Origin: Planctomycetota bacterium
GTDB taxonomy: Bacteria > Planctomycetota > PLA2 > JAEUHO01
Length of the DNA: 64,000 nt
Assembly: GCA_029259775.1 (NCBI GenBank)
Contig: JAJDEN010000036.1
Coordinates: 1-64,000 of the forward strand
Reading direction: 5' to 3'
The notes under the pieces were generated by a model, which saw only the letters and a list, made by a program, of their open reading frames with translations, was not told where the DNA came from and searched no databases. The translations under genes were made by a program, and so were the position numbers. Positions 8,318-16,979 of this stretch are shown here, piece after piece; positions within the stretch are counted from its first letter, which is position 1, and each line of letters opens with the position of its first letter.

Positions 8318-9993
8318 TTCGCGACCTCGATCCTGGGCCAGGCCATCTTCCCGGCGGCGACCTCGGACTCGGTGCGCGCCAGGTGCAGCACGTAGAGGAC
8401 CAGCGCCCAGTCGTCGCCGAAGCCCTTCCTAGTGAGCTTGGTGAGGATCTCCTCGTAGACGCCGCTCGCGTTGCTCGCGACGACACCGGCGACCTCGAAG
8501 AGCCGCTCGTCCTTGAGCGGGACCTGCAAGACGCCGTCGTTGCCTTCCTGCGTGCGGAAGACCTTGCCCGCCCCCGGCATGCCCGTCGTGTCGAGCCCGT
8601 TCATGATCGTGCGGTGGATGTCCTCGGGGCGCGCCCCACCGCGCAACCGGCGGCGAGGCTGGTCGGTCGCGTTGCGCGGCTTGAAGTCGCGCGCGCGGAT
8701 CCGCCGGCCGTCGCTGAATTGCGCGATCGCGTCCGCCCCGTCGCCGCGGCCTTCGGTGCCGTGACACCCCGCGCAGCCGAGCGTCACGTAGACCGCCTTG
8801 CCACGCAACACGTGCTTCATGTAGCCCGCCTGGTCGGTCTTGCTCGCGAGCTCCATGGCCGGCGCGCCGCTCGGAGGTGGCAGGGCAGACTCCGCGTCTG
8901 ACGGCTGCGCAACGACCGGCGGGCTCGGACGCAGACCGCGCAGGAAGACCTGGATGTCCGTCCAATCGTTGGCCCGTGCGTGCGGCCGACCCGGCATGCC
9001 TGCCGCGGGCATGCCGTGGAGGAAGGACGCGTACCCTGGGTACTTCAGGCGCCCGCGCGCGAGGTCCGTCGGAGGTGTGTCCAGGAAGAGCCCGGCCGGT
9101 CCGTCGCCGCGGCCCTGGGCACCGTGGCACTGCGCGCACTCGAGGTCGTAGATGCGTCGACCGATCTGTGGATCCGGGCCGCGGCCGTCGATCCACTCGC
9201 CGTGCGGCAGCTCGGGCGCGCGAAGATCCACCGGCTCCTGCACCCGCATCAAGTACGCGACGATCGCCTTCGTGCCCGGCAGCGGTTCCGGGCGGATGTC
9301 GCGCAGCGAGAGGATGCCGTCGCCCTGCTCCTCGCCGGGCTGCCAGACGTCTTCGTAGGCGCGCTTGCCCTCGGCGTCGTACCAGAGTTCCTCGCCGCTC
9401 TTGCTCTGCAGCTTGCCGCGCGGCGGTGCGCGCAGACCCGCGACGTCCAACTCGCTCATCCGCGCGACCGACATGCCGTCTTGCTGCCATGCGGCCGTCG
9501 CATCCGTGACGAACGAGACGCGGCCGTCGCCGTTCGTGTCGAACGTGGCGATCAACGCAGGAACTTCCGTGCGCGCCTGGTAGGGCGCCGGGCGGAAGAG
9601 ATGCGGCGAGCCGGGCATGACGCCGCGCGGCTCGACGAGGCGAGGATCGTAGAGCTTGGCGTAGAGCCAGTCCTCCGAGCGCCAGGACGGCGGCTTGGTC
9701 AGGTCGGCGCCGAAGCGTATCCCACCCCTGAGGTCCGGCCCGACCAGCGTGCCGGCTGCGGACGGCACCGGCCCCCACTGCCGGCGCTCGTCGTCGATCG
9801 GGCGGATGAAGTTGGCGTGGCACTGCCAGCACATCTCGGCGCGGTAGTGCTCGCGGCCGGCGCGCTCGAGCCGCGACCAACCGACCGCGCCCGTGCGGCC
9901 GGCGGTGGGTTCCCAGATGTCGTGAGCCCAGGCCGTCCACGCGAGCGCGAGGATGGGCAGGAGCATCAGGACGAGGAGCGCGGTCTTGCGCAT
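8314..9993 (-). CDS. Exported triheme cytochrome c with CcoO-like N-terminus
   Basis: 559 aa with an N-terminal hydrophobic segment (8-23). Three heme c motifs: CWQCH (55-59), CAQCH (286-290) and CAGCH (407-411). The region around heme 1 (HANFIRPIDDE ... GPDLRGG ... DPRLVEPRGVMPG) follows the mono-heme CcoO/FixO subunit of cbb3 oxidases, including the RP-DE pair and the late methionine ligand. Hemes 2 and 3 sit in typical class I domains (GRGDG). An EF-hand-like calcium loop, DTNGDGRVSF (152-161), lies between. No oxidase catalytic subunit is nearby. It probably carries electrons in the periplasm. Why it is coupled to waaF is not clear. Confidence 0.85.
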   Translation of the reverse strand: MRKTALLVLMLLPILALAWTAWAHDIWEPTAGRTGAVGWSRLERAGREHYRAEMCWQCHANFIRPIDDERRQWGPVPSAAGTLVGPDLRGGIRFGADLTKPPSWRSEDWLYAKLYDPRLVEPRGVMPGSPHLFRPAPYQARTEVPALIATFDTNGDGRVSFVTDATAAWQQDGMSVARMSELDVAGLRAPPRGKLQSKSGEELWYDAEGKRAYEDVWQPGEEQGDGILSLRDIRPEPLPGTKAIVAYLMRVQEPVDLRAPELPHGEWIDGRGPDPQIGRRIYDLECAQCHGAQGRGDGPAGLFLDTPPTDLARGRLKYPGYASFLHGMPAAGMPGRPHARANDWTDIQVFLRGLRPSPPVVAQPSDAESALPPPSGAPAMELASKTDQAGYMKHVLRGKAVYVTLGCAGCHGTEGRGDGADAIAQFSDGRRIRARDFKPRNATDQPRRRLRGGARPEDIHRTIMNGLDTTGMPGAGKVFRTQEGNDGVLQVPLKDERLFEVAGVVASNASGVYEEILTKLTRKGFGDDWALVLYVLHLARTESEVAAGKMAWPRIEVAK

Positions 9994-10035
9994 GGGCCTG
10001 TTGTACGTCAGCCGTGCCCGATCGTAGGCCCCGAG

Positions 10036-11055
10036 CTACGACTGGGTGCGCGAGCCCCGGACCGTCTCGAGGAGACGCAGGTCCTCGCAGAGATCGCGGA
10101 AGTCACTGGGCTCGAGAGCCTGCTCGGCATCGGAGAGCGCCGCCTGCGGGTTGCAGTGGACCTCGATGATGACGCCGTCGGCGCCGGCGGCGCAGGCGGC
10201 CTTGGCCATCGGCGGGACGTAGGACGCCTTCCCCGTGGCATGGCTCGGATCGATGAGGATCGGCAGATGCGAACGCTCGCGGACGGCGGGAATCGCCGCC
10301 AGGTCGAGCGTGTTTCGCGTGGCCGTATCGAAGCCGCGCACGCCGCGCTCGCAGAGCACGACGTTCGGGTTGCCCTGCGCGAGGATGTACTCCGCCGCGT
10401 TGAGCCAGTCGTTGATCGTGGCCGAGCGGCCGCGCTTGAGCAGGACCGGATGCCCCGACTTGCCGATCTCGATGAGGAGATCGAAGTTGCTCATGTTGCG
10501 CGTGCCGACCTGGAGCATGTCGAGGTTGCTGATGCACGCCTCGATGTGCCGCGGGTCGCAGACCTCGCTGACCGTAGCGAGGCCGGTCTCCTGACCGATG
10601 TCGCGCAACATCAGCAGGCCATCGAGGCCCAAGCCGCGGAAGCTGTAGGGACTCGTGCGCGGCTTGTAGGCGCCGCCACGCAGGATGGTCGCGCCGGAGG
10701 TCTTCACCTGGATGGCGATCTCGCGGAGCGTGCTCTCGTCTTCGACCGCGCAGGGGCCGCCGATGACGACGAAGCCGCCGCCGCCGATGTGCGTGTCGCC
10801 GACCTTGACGACGGTCGGCTCGGCCTGGTGCTCGAGGCTGCCGAGGGAGTACGCGCCGCTGAGCGGCACGACCTTGGTCACACCGTCGAAGATCTTCAAC
10901 GGGACCTGGCGCAGGTGGTCGAGGTCACCGTCGATGAGCAGCAGCAGACCCTGGCGGGTCGGCGTCTCGGTGATGGTGCAACCGGCGCCGTGGATCGCCT
11001 CGTCCAGCGTGCGGCGGTGGTCGGACGTGATGTTCTTGTCGAGGAGCAGCAGCAT
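10036..11055 (-). CDS. aroF: 3-deoxy-7-phosphoheptulonate (DAHP) synthase, type I-beta with regulatory N-domain
   Basis: 339 aa. Start at ATG 11055 chosen over an upstream in-frame ATG because the family N-terminus begins at LLLLDKNITS. Residues 1-75 form the ferredoxin-like regulatory domain known from Thermotoga-type DAHP synthases; the (beta/alpha)8 barrel follows, with GGPCAVEDE, ILRGGAYKPRTSPYSF, LLKRGRSATINDW, and a metal/substrate-binding IDPSHATGK. It condenses PEP with erythrose 4-phosphate, the first step of aromatic amino-acid synthesis. The regulatory domain suggests feedback inhibition by Tyr/Phe. Divergent from tpiA with a 99-bp shared promoter region. Confidence 0.93.
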   Translation of the reverse strand: MLLLLDKNITSDHRRTLDEAIHGAGCTITETPTRQGLLLLIDGDLDHLRQVPLKIFDGVTKVVPLSGAYSLGSLEHQAEPTVVKVGDTHIGGGGFVVIGGPCAVEDESTLREIAIQVKTSGATILRGGAYKPRTSPYSFRGLGLDGLLMLRDIGQETGLATVSEVCDPRHIEACISNLDMLQVGTRNMSNFDLLIEIGKSGHPVLLKRGRSATINDWLNAAEYILAQGNPNVVLCERGVRGFDTATRNTLDLAAIPAVRERSHLPILIDPSHATGKASYVPPMAKAACAAGADGVIIEVHCNPQAALSDAEQALEPSDFRDLCEDLRLLETVRGSRTQS

Positions 11056-11154
11056 GGCCGGAGAGTGTATGCGGCCCGTGGGCCCGGTACCCAGATGCTC
11101 CGGGCGCCCCCTCACGGCGCTGACACGAACAGACAGCGGAGGTACGGTGCCCGC

Positions 11155-11916
11155 ATGAGAACGCCCCTGATCGCAGGCAACTGGAAGATGAACGGCACGC
11201 GTGCCGAGGCCCTGACGTGGGCAGCCGCTGCCGTGGAGGCCGCGGCGGAGAGCCCCAACGATGCCGCGGTCTTTCCCCCGGACGTCTGGCTGGCCGCCGT
11301 GGCCGAGGTGGTCGGCGACGCGATCGGCCTGGGCGGCCAGGCCTGCTCCTGGGAGACCTCAGGCGCCTTCACCGGCGCCACGGCCGCCACCATGCTGGCC
11401 GAGGCCGGCTGCAGCATGGTCCTCTGCGGCCACAGCGAGCGCCGGCACGTCTTCGGCGAGACGGATGCCGAGGTGGCCGGAAGCGTGACACGCGCGCTGG
11501 AGGCGGGCTTGACGCCGGTTCTCTGCGTGGGCGAGACGCTCGAGGAGCGCGAAGCCGGGCGCACGCGCGATGTCCTGCTCCGCCAGGTGGATGCCGGCAT
11601 CGGGGCCACCCGCGGCCCCGCGGACCCCCTGATCATCGCCTACGAGCCCGTCTGGGCGATCGGTACAGGCAAGGCCGCGAGCCCGACGGAGGCCGCGGAA
11701 GCGCACGCGTGGATCCGCGCGCGGGTGGCCGAGACGGATGCCGAACGTGCGGCGGCGGTCCGAATCCTCTACGGCGGCAGCGCGAACCCGGACAACATTG
11801 GCGGCTTCCTCGAAGTTCCCGACGTCGACGGCGCCCTGATCGGTGGCGCGGCGCTGGATCCGGCCACGTTCGGCCGCATGATCCGGCACGCTCCCGCCAG
11901 CGCCCCTGAGGCCTAG
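11155..11916 (+). CDS. tpiA: Triosephosphate isomerase
   Basis: 253 aa, full family length. Catalytic residues are visible: K11 in NWKMNG, H93 in CGHSERR, E164 in AYEPVWAIGTG, and the phosphate loop LYGGSANPDN near the end. Interconverts DHAP and glyceraldehyde 3-phosphate. GCGGAGGT lies 12-15 bp before the ATG. First gene of a dense same-strand run (secG, yicC, gmk, rpoZ); tpiA-secG adjacency is common in bacteria. Confidence 0.97.
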   Translation: MRTPLIAGNWKMNGTRAEALTWAAAAVEAAAESPNDAAVFPPDVWLAAVAEVVGDAIGLGGQACSWETSGAFTGATAATMLAEAGCSMVLCGHSERRHVFGETDAEVAGSVTRALEAGLTPVLCVGETLEEREAGRTRDVLLRQVDAGIGATRGPADPLIIAYEPVWAIGTGKAASPTEAAEAHAWIRARVAETDAERAAAVRILYGGSANPDNIGGFLEVPDVDGALIGGAALDPATFGRMIRHAPASAPEA

Positions 11917-11984
11917 GCTCCGGGGACAATCTCCCCCCCTCGTTCCGACTCTCCGCTCGCTCGATCCGCCCAGGAGTTCCGGCT

Positions 11985-12404
11985 GTGCCCACCTACGACA
12001 TGCCCCTCGCCGCCGTGATGGACGTCATCCAAGGCGCCGTCATGGTGCTGTTCACCATCAGCAGCTTCCTGGTCATCCTGGTCGTCCTGGCCCAAGAGGG
12101 CAAGGGTGGCGGACTCGCCGGTGCCTTCGGGGGCGCGGGCTCCGAGACCTTCGGCGTCAAGGCTGGCACGGTGAACATGTTCACCGCCTGGCTCGCCGCC
12201 GCCTTCCTCGGCCTCGCCCTGCTGCACGCCGGCCTCAGCACGGCGGAACCCGTCATCAGCACCCCGGAGGTCATCGCGGATCCCGGTGCCGACGACGTGG
12301 ACGGCACGAACGAGGCTGGGGATCCCAAGAAGGACAAGAAGCCCGGCGACGACGACGCGAAGGCCAAGAAGTCCGCCGACGACGACAAGAAGAAGGACAA
12401 GTAG
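11985..12404 (+). CDS. secG: Preprotein translocase subunit SecG with charged tail
   Basis: 139 aa from GTG 11985, preceded by CAGGAG at the right distance. Two transmembrane segments (about 12-35 and 62-82) flank the SecG loop LAQEGKGGGLAGAFGGAGS. It helps SecA-driven export through SecYE. The protein is longer than the usual 70-110 aa because of a low-complexity Asp/Lys tail (DDDAKAKKSADDDKKKDK) that should be hydrophilic; its role is unknown. 15 bp before yicC, so probably cotranscribed. Confidence 0.93.
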   Translation: MPTYDMPLAAVMDVIQGAVMVLFTISSFLVILVVLAQEGKGGGLAGAFGGAGSETFGVKAGTVNMFTAWLAAAFLGLALLHAGLSTAEPVISTPEVIADPGADDVDGTNEAGDPKKDKKPGDDDAKAKKSADDDKKKDK

Positions 12405-12418
12405 GAATCGCCGCGCCC

Positions 12419-13342
12419 ATGGGCGACGCCCCGTTGTCTTCCGAAGCCATGTCTTCCGAGCCCGTCCGCTCCATGACCGGAGCAGGTACGTTCGTCAGCG
12501 AGTCCGACCTCGGTCGCATCGAGGCCGAGGCGCGCAGCGTCAACCACCGCTTCTTCAAGGCGAGCGTGCGCACGCACGGTCCGCTCACAGGAGCGAGCCA
12601 GGTCGTCGAGGACGCGCTCAAGAAGGTCGTGCAACGCGGCCACGTGAACGTCTTCCTGCGCTTCCGTCCGGCGAGCAGCGATGACGCCTCCGCGCGCATC
12701 GACGCCGGGGCCTTCGCCCAGGTCGCGGCGCAACTGCGCTTGCTGGCCACCGAACACGAGCTGGGCCCTGTCCAGACGCGCGACGTCCTGCGTGTGCCGG
12801 GCGTGCTCGGCGAGGACCGCAGCCGGGGCGACGAGAAGGCGCTCGCTGCAGCGCTGAAGCAGGCGGCCGACGGCGTGGCCGACGCACTGCAGACCGCGCG
12901 CGAACGCGAAGGCGCGCTGATGGCCCAGGAGGTCGACGAGCTGCTGGCCTCCATCTCGGCCTCCATGGCATCGATCGAGGATCGTGCCGGCGAGGTGCCC
13001 GCCGCTTACCAAGAGCGCCTCCGCAAACGCCTGGACGACCTGCTGCGCAGCAGCGGCGTCGAGCCGGATCCGGCCCAGATCGCGCGCGAATGCGCCGTGC
13101 TGGCCGAGAAGTCCGACGTGCGCGAGGAGATCGCCCGCGTCGCGGCCCACGTGCAGCACGCCCGCGAGATGTTGGCCGCGGGCGGCCCCGTGGGCCGGCG
13201 CTTGGACTTCCTCGTCCAGGAACTGCACCGGGAGGCGAACACGATCGGGTCCAAGACGAACGATCTGGACCTCAGCCGCGCGGTCTTCGACCTGCGTGCC
13301 GCTGTGGAGCGCCTGCGCGAGCAGGTCCAGAACCTGGAGTAG
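12419..13342 (+). CDS. yicC: YicC/YloC-family endoribonuclease
   Basis: 307 aa. N-terminal YicC domain begins at RSMTGAGTFVSE; the characteristic SVNHRFFK follows, and the C-terminal DUF1732 part has GRRLDFLVQELHREANTIG then SKTNDLDLS, closing with EQVQNLE. YicC proteins act as ring-shaped RNA endonucleases in RNA turnover. Two upstream Met codons (1 and 11) are possible starts; the family N-terminus starts at about residue 17, so either fits. The neighbour gmk, 4 bp downstream, is the standard partner. Confidence 0.95.
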   Translation: MGDAPLSSEAMSSEPVRSMTGAGTFVSESDLGRIEAEARSVNHRFFKASVRTHGPLTGASQVVEDALKKVVQRGHVNVFLRFRPASSDDASARIDAGAFAQVAAQLRLLATEHELGPVQTRDVLRVPGVLGEDRSRGDEKALAAALKQAADGVADALQTAREREGALMAQEVDELLASISASMASIEDRAGEVPAAYQERLRKRLDDLLRSSGVEPDPAQIARECAVLAEKSDVREEIARVAAHVQHAREMLAAGGPVGRRLDFLVQELHREANTIGSKTNDLDLSRAVFDLRAAVERLREQVQNLE

Positions 13343-13346
13343 GCAG

Positions 13347-13925
13347 GTGAGCGCCTCCGAGACCCCCAGCCCGAGTACGCGCCTGATCGTCGTTTCCGGC
13401 GCCAGCGGCGCGGGCAAGACGTCCGTGGCCCACCGGCTGCTGGAGGACCAGCGCTTCGCCCGGGCGGTCACCGCGACCACGCGCGAGCCGCGCGGCACGG
13501 AGCAGGATGGGGTCGACTACCACTTCCTGACAGCCGGCGACTTCCACAAGCGACTCATCGCCGAGGGCTTCCTGGCCCCCGCGGAGGTCTACGGCCACTG
13601 GTACGGGACACCCCGTGAGAACGTTGAGGGGATCCTCGCCTCCGGGCGACACTGCATCCTCGTGATCGACGTCCAGGGCGTCGAGGACCTCAAGGAGTCG
13701 GAGGTCGACGCGCTCTACGTGTTCGTCGACGCTCCCAGCCAGGAGGAACTCGAGCGGCGGCTGAAGAGCCGTGGCGACGACGCGCCGGAAAAGATCAGCG
13801 CTCGCCTCCGGGCAGCGCGCGAGGAGCTGGAGAAGAAGGACCTCTTCGACCGGGTCCTCGTGAACGACGACATCAAACGTGCAGCACGCGAGCTGGCCGG
13901 CTGGGTCGGCCTCGAGCTCGCCTGA
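13347..13925 (+). CDS. gmk: Guanylate kinase
   Basis: 192 aa from GTG 13347, 4 bp after the yicC stop. P-loop GASGAGKTS (18-26), the GMP-binding TATTREPRGTEQDGVDYHFL, and the lid region with LKSRGDDAPEKISARL. Phosphorylates GMP to GDP. The yicC-gmk-rpoZ-coaBC order is widespread, and the tight spacing implies one mRNA. Confidence 0.96.
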   Translation: MSASETPSPSTRLIVVSGASGAGKTSVAHRLLEDQRFARAVTATTREPRGTEQDGVDYHFLTAGDFHKRLIAEGFLAPAEVYGHWYGTPRENVEGILASGRHCILVIDVQGVEDLKESEVDALYVFVDAPSQEELERRLKSRGDDAPEKISARLRAAREELEKKDLFDRVLVNDDIKRAARELAGWVGLELA

Positions 13926-13959
13926 CGCACGCGTGCCCTCCGGGGCGACAGGAGCCACC

Positions 13960-14166
13960 ATGGAAGAGAAGATCCGCATCATCGATGAGCTCGAGCAGAA
14001 GATCGGTGGCCGCTTCCTGCTGACCGCCCTCCTCCAGAAGCGCATTCGCGAGCTGGTGGCCGGCGCTCCGCGTCTGGTCGAGATCCGCTCGGAGAATCCG
14101 ATCGACATCGCGATCGAGGAGATCCGCGCCGGCAAGATCGACCTCGTTCCGGAGGACGCTGAGTAG
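13960..14166 (+). CDS. rpoZ: RNA polymerase omega subunit
   Basis: 68 aa from ATG 13960 with GGAG 6 bp before it. Contains the omega core: IGGRFLLTALLQKRIRELVAGA, followed by PIDIAIEEI, the usual C-terminal helix. Omega stabilises beta-prime in RNA polymerase. The position between gmk and the coaC-like gene supports the call despite its small size. Confidence 0.9.
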   Translation: MEEKIRIIDELEQKIGGRFLLTALLQKRIRELVAGAPRLVEIRSENPIDIAIEEIRAGKIDLVPEDAE

Positions 14167-14177
14167 CGCGTCGCCTG

Positions 14178-14741
14178 ATGCCTGACCAGCGCCCCCGCAT
14201 CGTTCTCTGCGTCGGCGGCAGCATCGCCGCCTACAAGGCCTGCGATCTGACCTCCAAGCTCGTGCAGTCGGGTCACACCGTCGACGTGGTGTTGACGTCC
14301 TCCGCCGAGCACTTCGTGAAGCCGCTCGCCTTCGCGGCGCTCACCCACCGTCCCGTCTTCACCGGCGCCACGTGGTTCGACGGGGCGAGTGAGTCGACCG
14401 GCGCCGCCGCACACTTGCGCGTCAGCGAGCGTGCCGACCTGCTCGTCGTGGCCCCCTGCACAGCGAATCTCATCGGCAAGTTCGCCCACGGGATCGCTGA
14501 TGAGATCGTCTCCACGACCTACCTCGGCGCGACCTGCCCCGTGCTGATCGCGCCGGCGATGCACCACCGCATGTGGGCCGCGCCGCGCGTGCAAGCCAAC
14601 GTTGCCGTCCTGAAGGGCGACGGGGCCCAGTTCGTCGGACCCGAGTCCGGCTATCTGGCCGAGGGCGACGAGGGCCCTGGCCGCATGAGCGAGCCGGCGG
14701 GAATCCTCGAGGCGCTGGGGCGTTTGCTCGAACAGGAGTGA
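14178..14741 (+). CDS. Flavoprotein of the phosphopantothenoylcysteine decarboxylase (CoaC/HFCD) family
   Basis: 187 aa, only the flavin-binding half of CoaBC; no CoaB (synthetase) domain follows. Motifs: VGGSIAAYKACDL at the start, AAHL with the catalytic-type His79, APCTANLIGKFAHGIADE for flavin contacts. Two positions important in E. coli Dfp differ: the PxMNxxMW motif reads PAMHHRMW (Asn to His129), and the Cys of the substrate clamp (ACG-type) is Glu162 in LAEGDEGPGRM. The context (rpoZ just upstream) is that of coaBC, so coenzyme A synthesis is the first guess, with CoaB elsewhere. The substitutions leave open another decarboxylation. Confidence 0.78.
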   Translation: MPDQRPRIVLCVGGSIAAYKACDLTSKLVQSGHTVDVVLTSSAEHFVKPLAFAALTHRPVFTGATWFDGASESTGAAAHLRVSERADLLVVAPCTANLIGKFAHGIADEIVSTTYLGATCPVLIAPAMHHRMWAAPRVQANVAVLKGDGAQFVGPESGYLAEGDEGPGRMSEPAGILEALGRLLEQE

Positions 14742-14796
14742 ACGACCCGCCCGCACGCGGGCTGTCTGCGCTCGGGACCGGTAGACTTCGGAGCCC

Positions 14797-16407
14797 ATGC
14801 CCCAACGCCACGTCCTCGGACGCACCCTTCTGCGCCGCGCCGTCCTGGCGGCGGCCTGCGCCTGCGCCCTGGCCCCCTGGCTGATCTCCTGTGGCGACGA
14901 CACGCAGCCCGTGGCGCCGCCCACGGACACGGCCGCGCGCGCCCGCGAGGTGTTCGAGGGCTTCCACAAGGCGGATCCCGAGCGCATCCCGTCGCGCTTG
15001 GCGACCAATCCAGGGCGGCCCTGGGGCGATTTCGTCGGCAGCGATGCCTGCAAGCGCTGCCACGAGGAGGACTACGCCAAGTGGCGCGGCTCGTTCCACA
15101 GCCGCACGCTCTACGACGCCGTCCCCGAGACGGTCTTCGGCGACTTCAGCGGCACGGCGCGCTTCGACGACCCCGAGTACGCCTGGCGCGTGACGCCCAG
15201 CAGCAAGGTCGACGCGGCCACCGGCAAGCGTCGGTTCTTCTTGGAGGTGCAGCTCAAGACGCACGAAGAGCGCGGCCCGGGCAAGCTGAAGGACATCGAC
15301 ACCTACGGCTCGGGCGTGCTGCCGGACGCGACCGAGGGTCCGTTCGAGGTGCTCTACGCGTTCGGCAATCGCCGTCACCAGCCGTACGTCGTGCGCGACA
15401 AGGCCGGCCAGGCCTGGGTGGCGCCGGTCTACTGGGACGACATCCAGAAGAGCTGGCGCTACGACGGCTGGCGTCCCTACGTGCGCTCCTGCGGGAACTG
15501 CCACGTGACCGGCATCCGCACAGCGGAGAAGCCCTGGCGCCCGGGGCTTCCGGCGCTGCCCTACACCATGCCCACGCGCTGGAACCTCGAGCCGGCCAAG
15601 GAGCAGTGGGCTGAGGGCGCCGTGGGCTGCGAGGTCTGCCACGGCGCGGGACGCAAGCACATCGAGGCCGTCGATCGGATCGGGTCGAAGGAGTACAGCC
15701 GCCGTCTGGCGGCCGGCACGAAGGACCGCACGATCTACGACGGCAAGAGCCGCATTCGCGAGCACCGCATGCATGCCTGCGGCCGGTGCCACAACTTCAT
15801 GACCGAGAGCTCGTGCACGTGGATGCCGGGGCCGAAGGGCTACGACCGGGATCCGATCCTCGATCTGCTTCGACCCAGCACGTCCATCAAGCCGCACGCC
15901 GATCGCAAGGCCCTGCAGTTCTACGCCGACGGGTCGCACGTGAGTCCGTGCACGGTCTTTGCCGTCTTCAAGACCTCGAAGATGTACAAGCAGGGCGTGG
16001 ACTGCGCGGACTGCCACGATCCGCACGGCACGGATCACTGGGCCGACCTGGTGCTGCCGATCGCCGACAACAGCCTCTGCATCAGCTGCCACACGGACCT
16101 CGACAGCGTCGAGGCGCAGACCAAGCACTCGATGCACATGGCCGGCTCCAGCGGCAACCGCTGCGTCGAGTGCCACATGCCGCGCACGATGGCGTTCACC
16201 AACGGTGAACACATGATGAGCCGTCAGGTGCACAACCACTACTTCAGCTCGCCAACCGGCAAGCGTCGTCCGGGCGGTCCGCCAAGTTCGTGCAACATCT
16301 GCCACGACGACCGCACACACAAGTGGACCCGCGCCACGATCGCGGCCTGGAAGAAGAAGGGCATGCTGAAGGTCCAGAAGGCCAGCTCGCTGCTCGAGGG
16401 GAAGTAG
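14797..16407 (+). CDS. Octaheme cytochrome c lipoprotein
   Basis: 536 aa. Lipoprotein signal with lipobox LISC (Cys32). Eight CxxCH motifs: CKRCH, CGNCH, CEVCH, CGRCH, CADCH, CISCH, CVECH and CNICH, in a layout like cytochrome c554/multiheme electron-transfer proteins. Late in the chain the usual CxxCHMPRT is followed by spaced histidines (NGEHMM, VHNHYF) suited as distal ligands. It should hold eight hemes in the periplasm, anchored by lipid, and pass electrons in respiration. The catalytic Lys-ligated heme of NrfA is not visible. The stop codon TAG is part of the first unit of a 93-bp tandem repeat. Confidence 0.88.
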   Translation: MPQRHVLGRTLLRRAVLAAACACALAPWLISCGDDTQPVAPPTDTAARAREVFEGFHKADPERIPSRLATNPGRPWGDFVGSDACKRCHEEDYAKWRGSFHSRTLYDAVPETVFGDFSGTARFDDPEYAWRVTPSSKVDAATGKRRFFLEVQLKTHEERGPGKLKDIDTYGSGVLPDATEGPFEVLYAFGNRRHQPYVVRDKAGQAWVAPVYWDDIQKSWRYDGWRPYVRSCGNCHVTGIRTAEKPWRPGLPALPYTMPTRWNLEPAKEQWAEGAVGCEVCHGAGRKHIEAVDRIGSKEYSRRLAAGTKDRTIYDGKSRIREHRMHACGRCHNFMTESSCTWMPGPKGYDRDPILDLLRPSTSIKPHADRKALQFYADGSHVSPCTVFAVFKTSKMYKQGVDCADCHDPHGTDHWADLVLPIADNSLCISCHTDLDSVEAQTKHSMHMAGSSGNRCVECHMPRTMAFTNGEHMMSRQVHNHYFSSPTGKRRPGGPPSSCNICHDDRTHKWTRATIAAWKKKGMLKVQKASSLLEGK

Positions 16408-16614
16408 GGGCGACCCTTGTGGTCGCCCGGGATGCCCACGTACCTCGTGCGTCGCGGGCGTCGGTCGCCGCGTGCCCATCCCGTGTGCCCTTACGGGTAG
16501 GGGCGACCCTTGTGGTCGCCCGGGAGGCCCACGTACCTCGTGCGTCGCGGGCGTCGGTCGCCGCGTGCCCATCCCGTGTGCCCTTACGGGTAGGGGCGAC
16601 CCTTGTGGTCGCCC
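16404..16614. repeat. 93-bp tandem repeat, 2.3 copies, REP-like
   Basis: Units start at 16404, 16497 and 16590 with an exact 93-bp period; the first two differ at about one base, and the third stops after ~25 bp. Each unit opens with GTAGGGGCGACCCTTGTGG then TCGCCC, an inverted repeat (GGGCGACC/GGTCGCCC) typical of REP/RAYT elements. The first unit supplies the stop codon of the octaheme cytochrome. Near-identity suggests recent duplication. Confidence 0.9.
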
Positions 16615-16625
16615 ACGAGCCTCGA

Positions 16626-16839
16626 GTGTCCGTGTCCGTGTCCGTGTCCGTGTCCGTGTCCGTGTCAGGAGGGGGTGACACACCACCCGGTCGCGGTACA
16701 TCGTGACGCTACGCACGAGCGGAAGCTCGTGCAGGTTCGTGACCTCACGCCACGTGTATCGGAGCGGGACCCGAGTAGGCCGTGAGGGCCCTGCCCGCCG
16801 GGCTACTTGGGGAGCTCCGGGTGTCCGTGTCCGTGTCCG
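16626..16839. repeat. GTGTCC hexamer microsatellite, two clusters, with a hairpin between
   Basis: GTGTCC occurs 6.8 times at 16626-16666 and again three times at 16821-16839. Between them lies a perfect hairpin GCACGAGC-GGAA-GCTCGTGC (16713-16732). No coding sequence is visible in 16408-16979; the open frames here are repeat-driven. Confidence 0.85.
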
Positions 16840-16876
16840 TGAAGGGGACGTGGAAGGCAAAGTCGAAGTCAAAGTG

Positions 16877-16914
16877 GACGGGAGCCTTACGGACCAGCCC
16901 GTAAGGCTCCCGTC
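16877..16914. terminator. Perfect 16-bp stem-loop upstream of ftsK
   Basis: Arms GACGGGAGCCTTACGG (16877-16892) and its exact complement (16899-16914) around a 6-nt loop ACCAGC. Without a T-tract it may be a terminator for the cytochrome unit, an RNA-processing site, or another REP-like element. Confidence 0.6.
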
Positions 16915-16979
16915 AGCCCCCCTCACCTCGCCTTCGCCTCGGATGAATCCGAGGCCCCCACGACCCGATCCATCGAAGG

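Noticed and set aside
16404-16614. CRISPR array
   Set aside because: 93-bp units abut without variable spacers; no cas genes.
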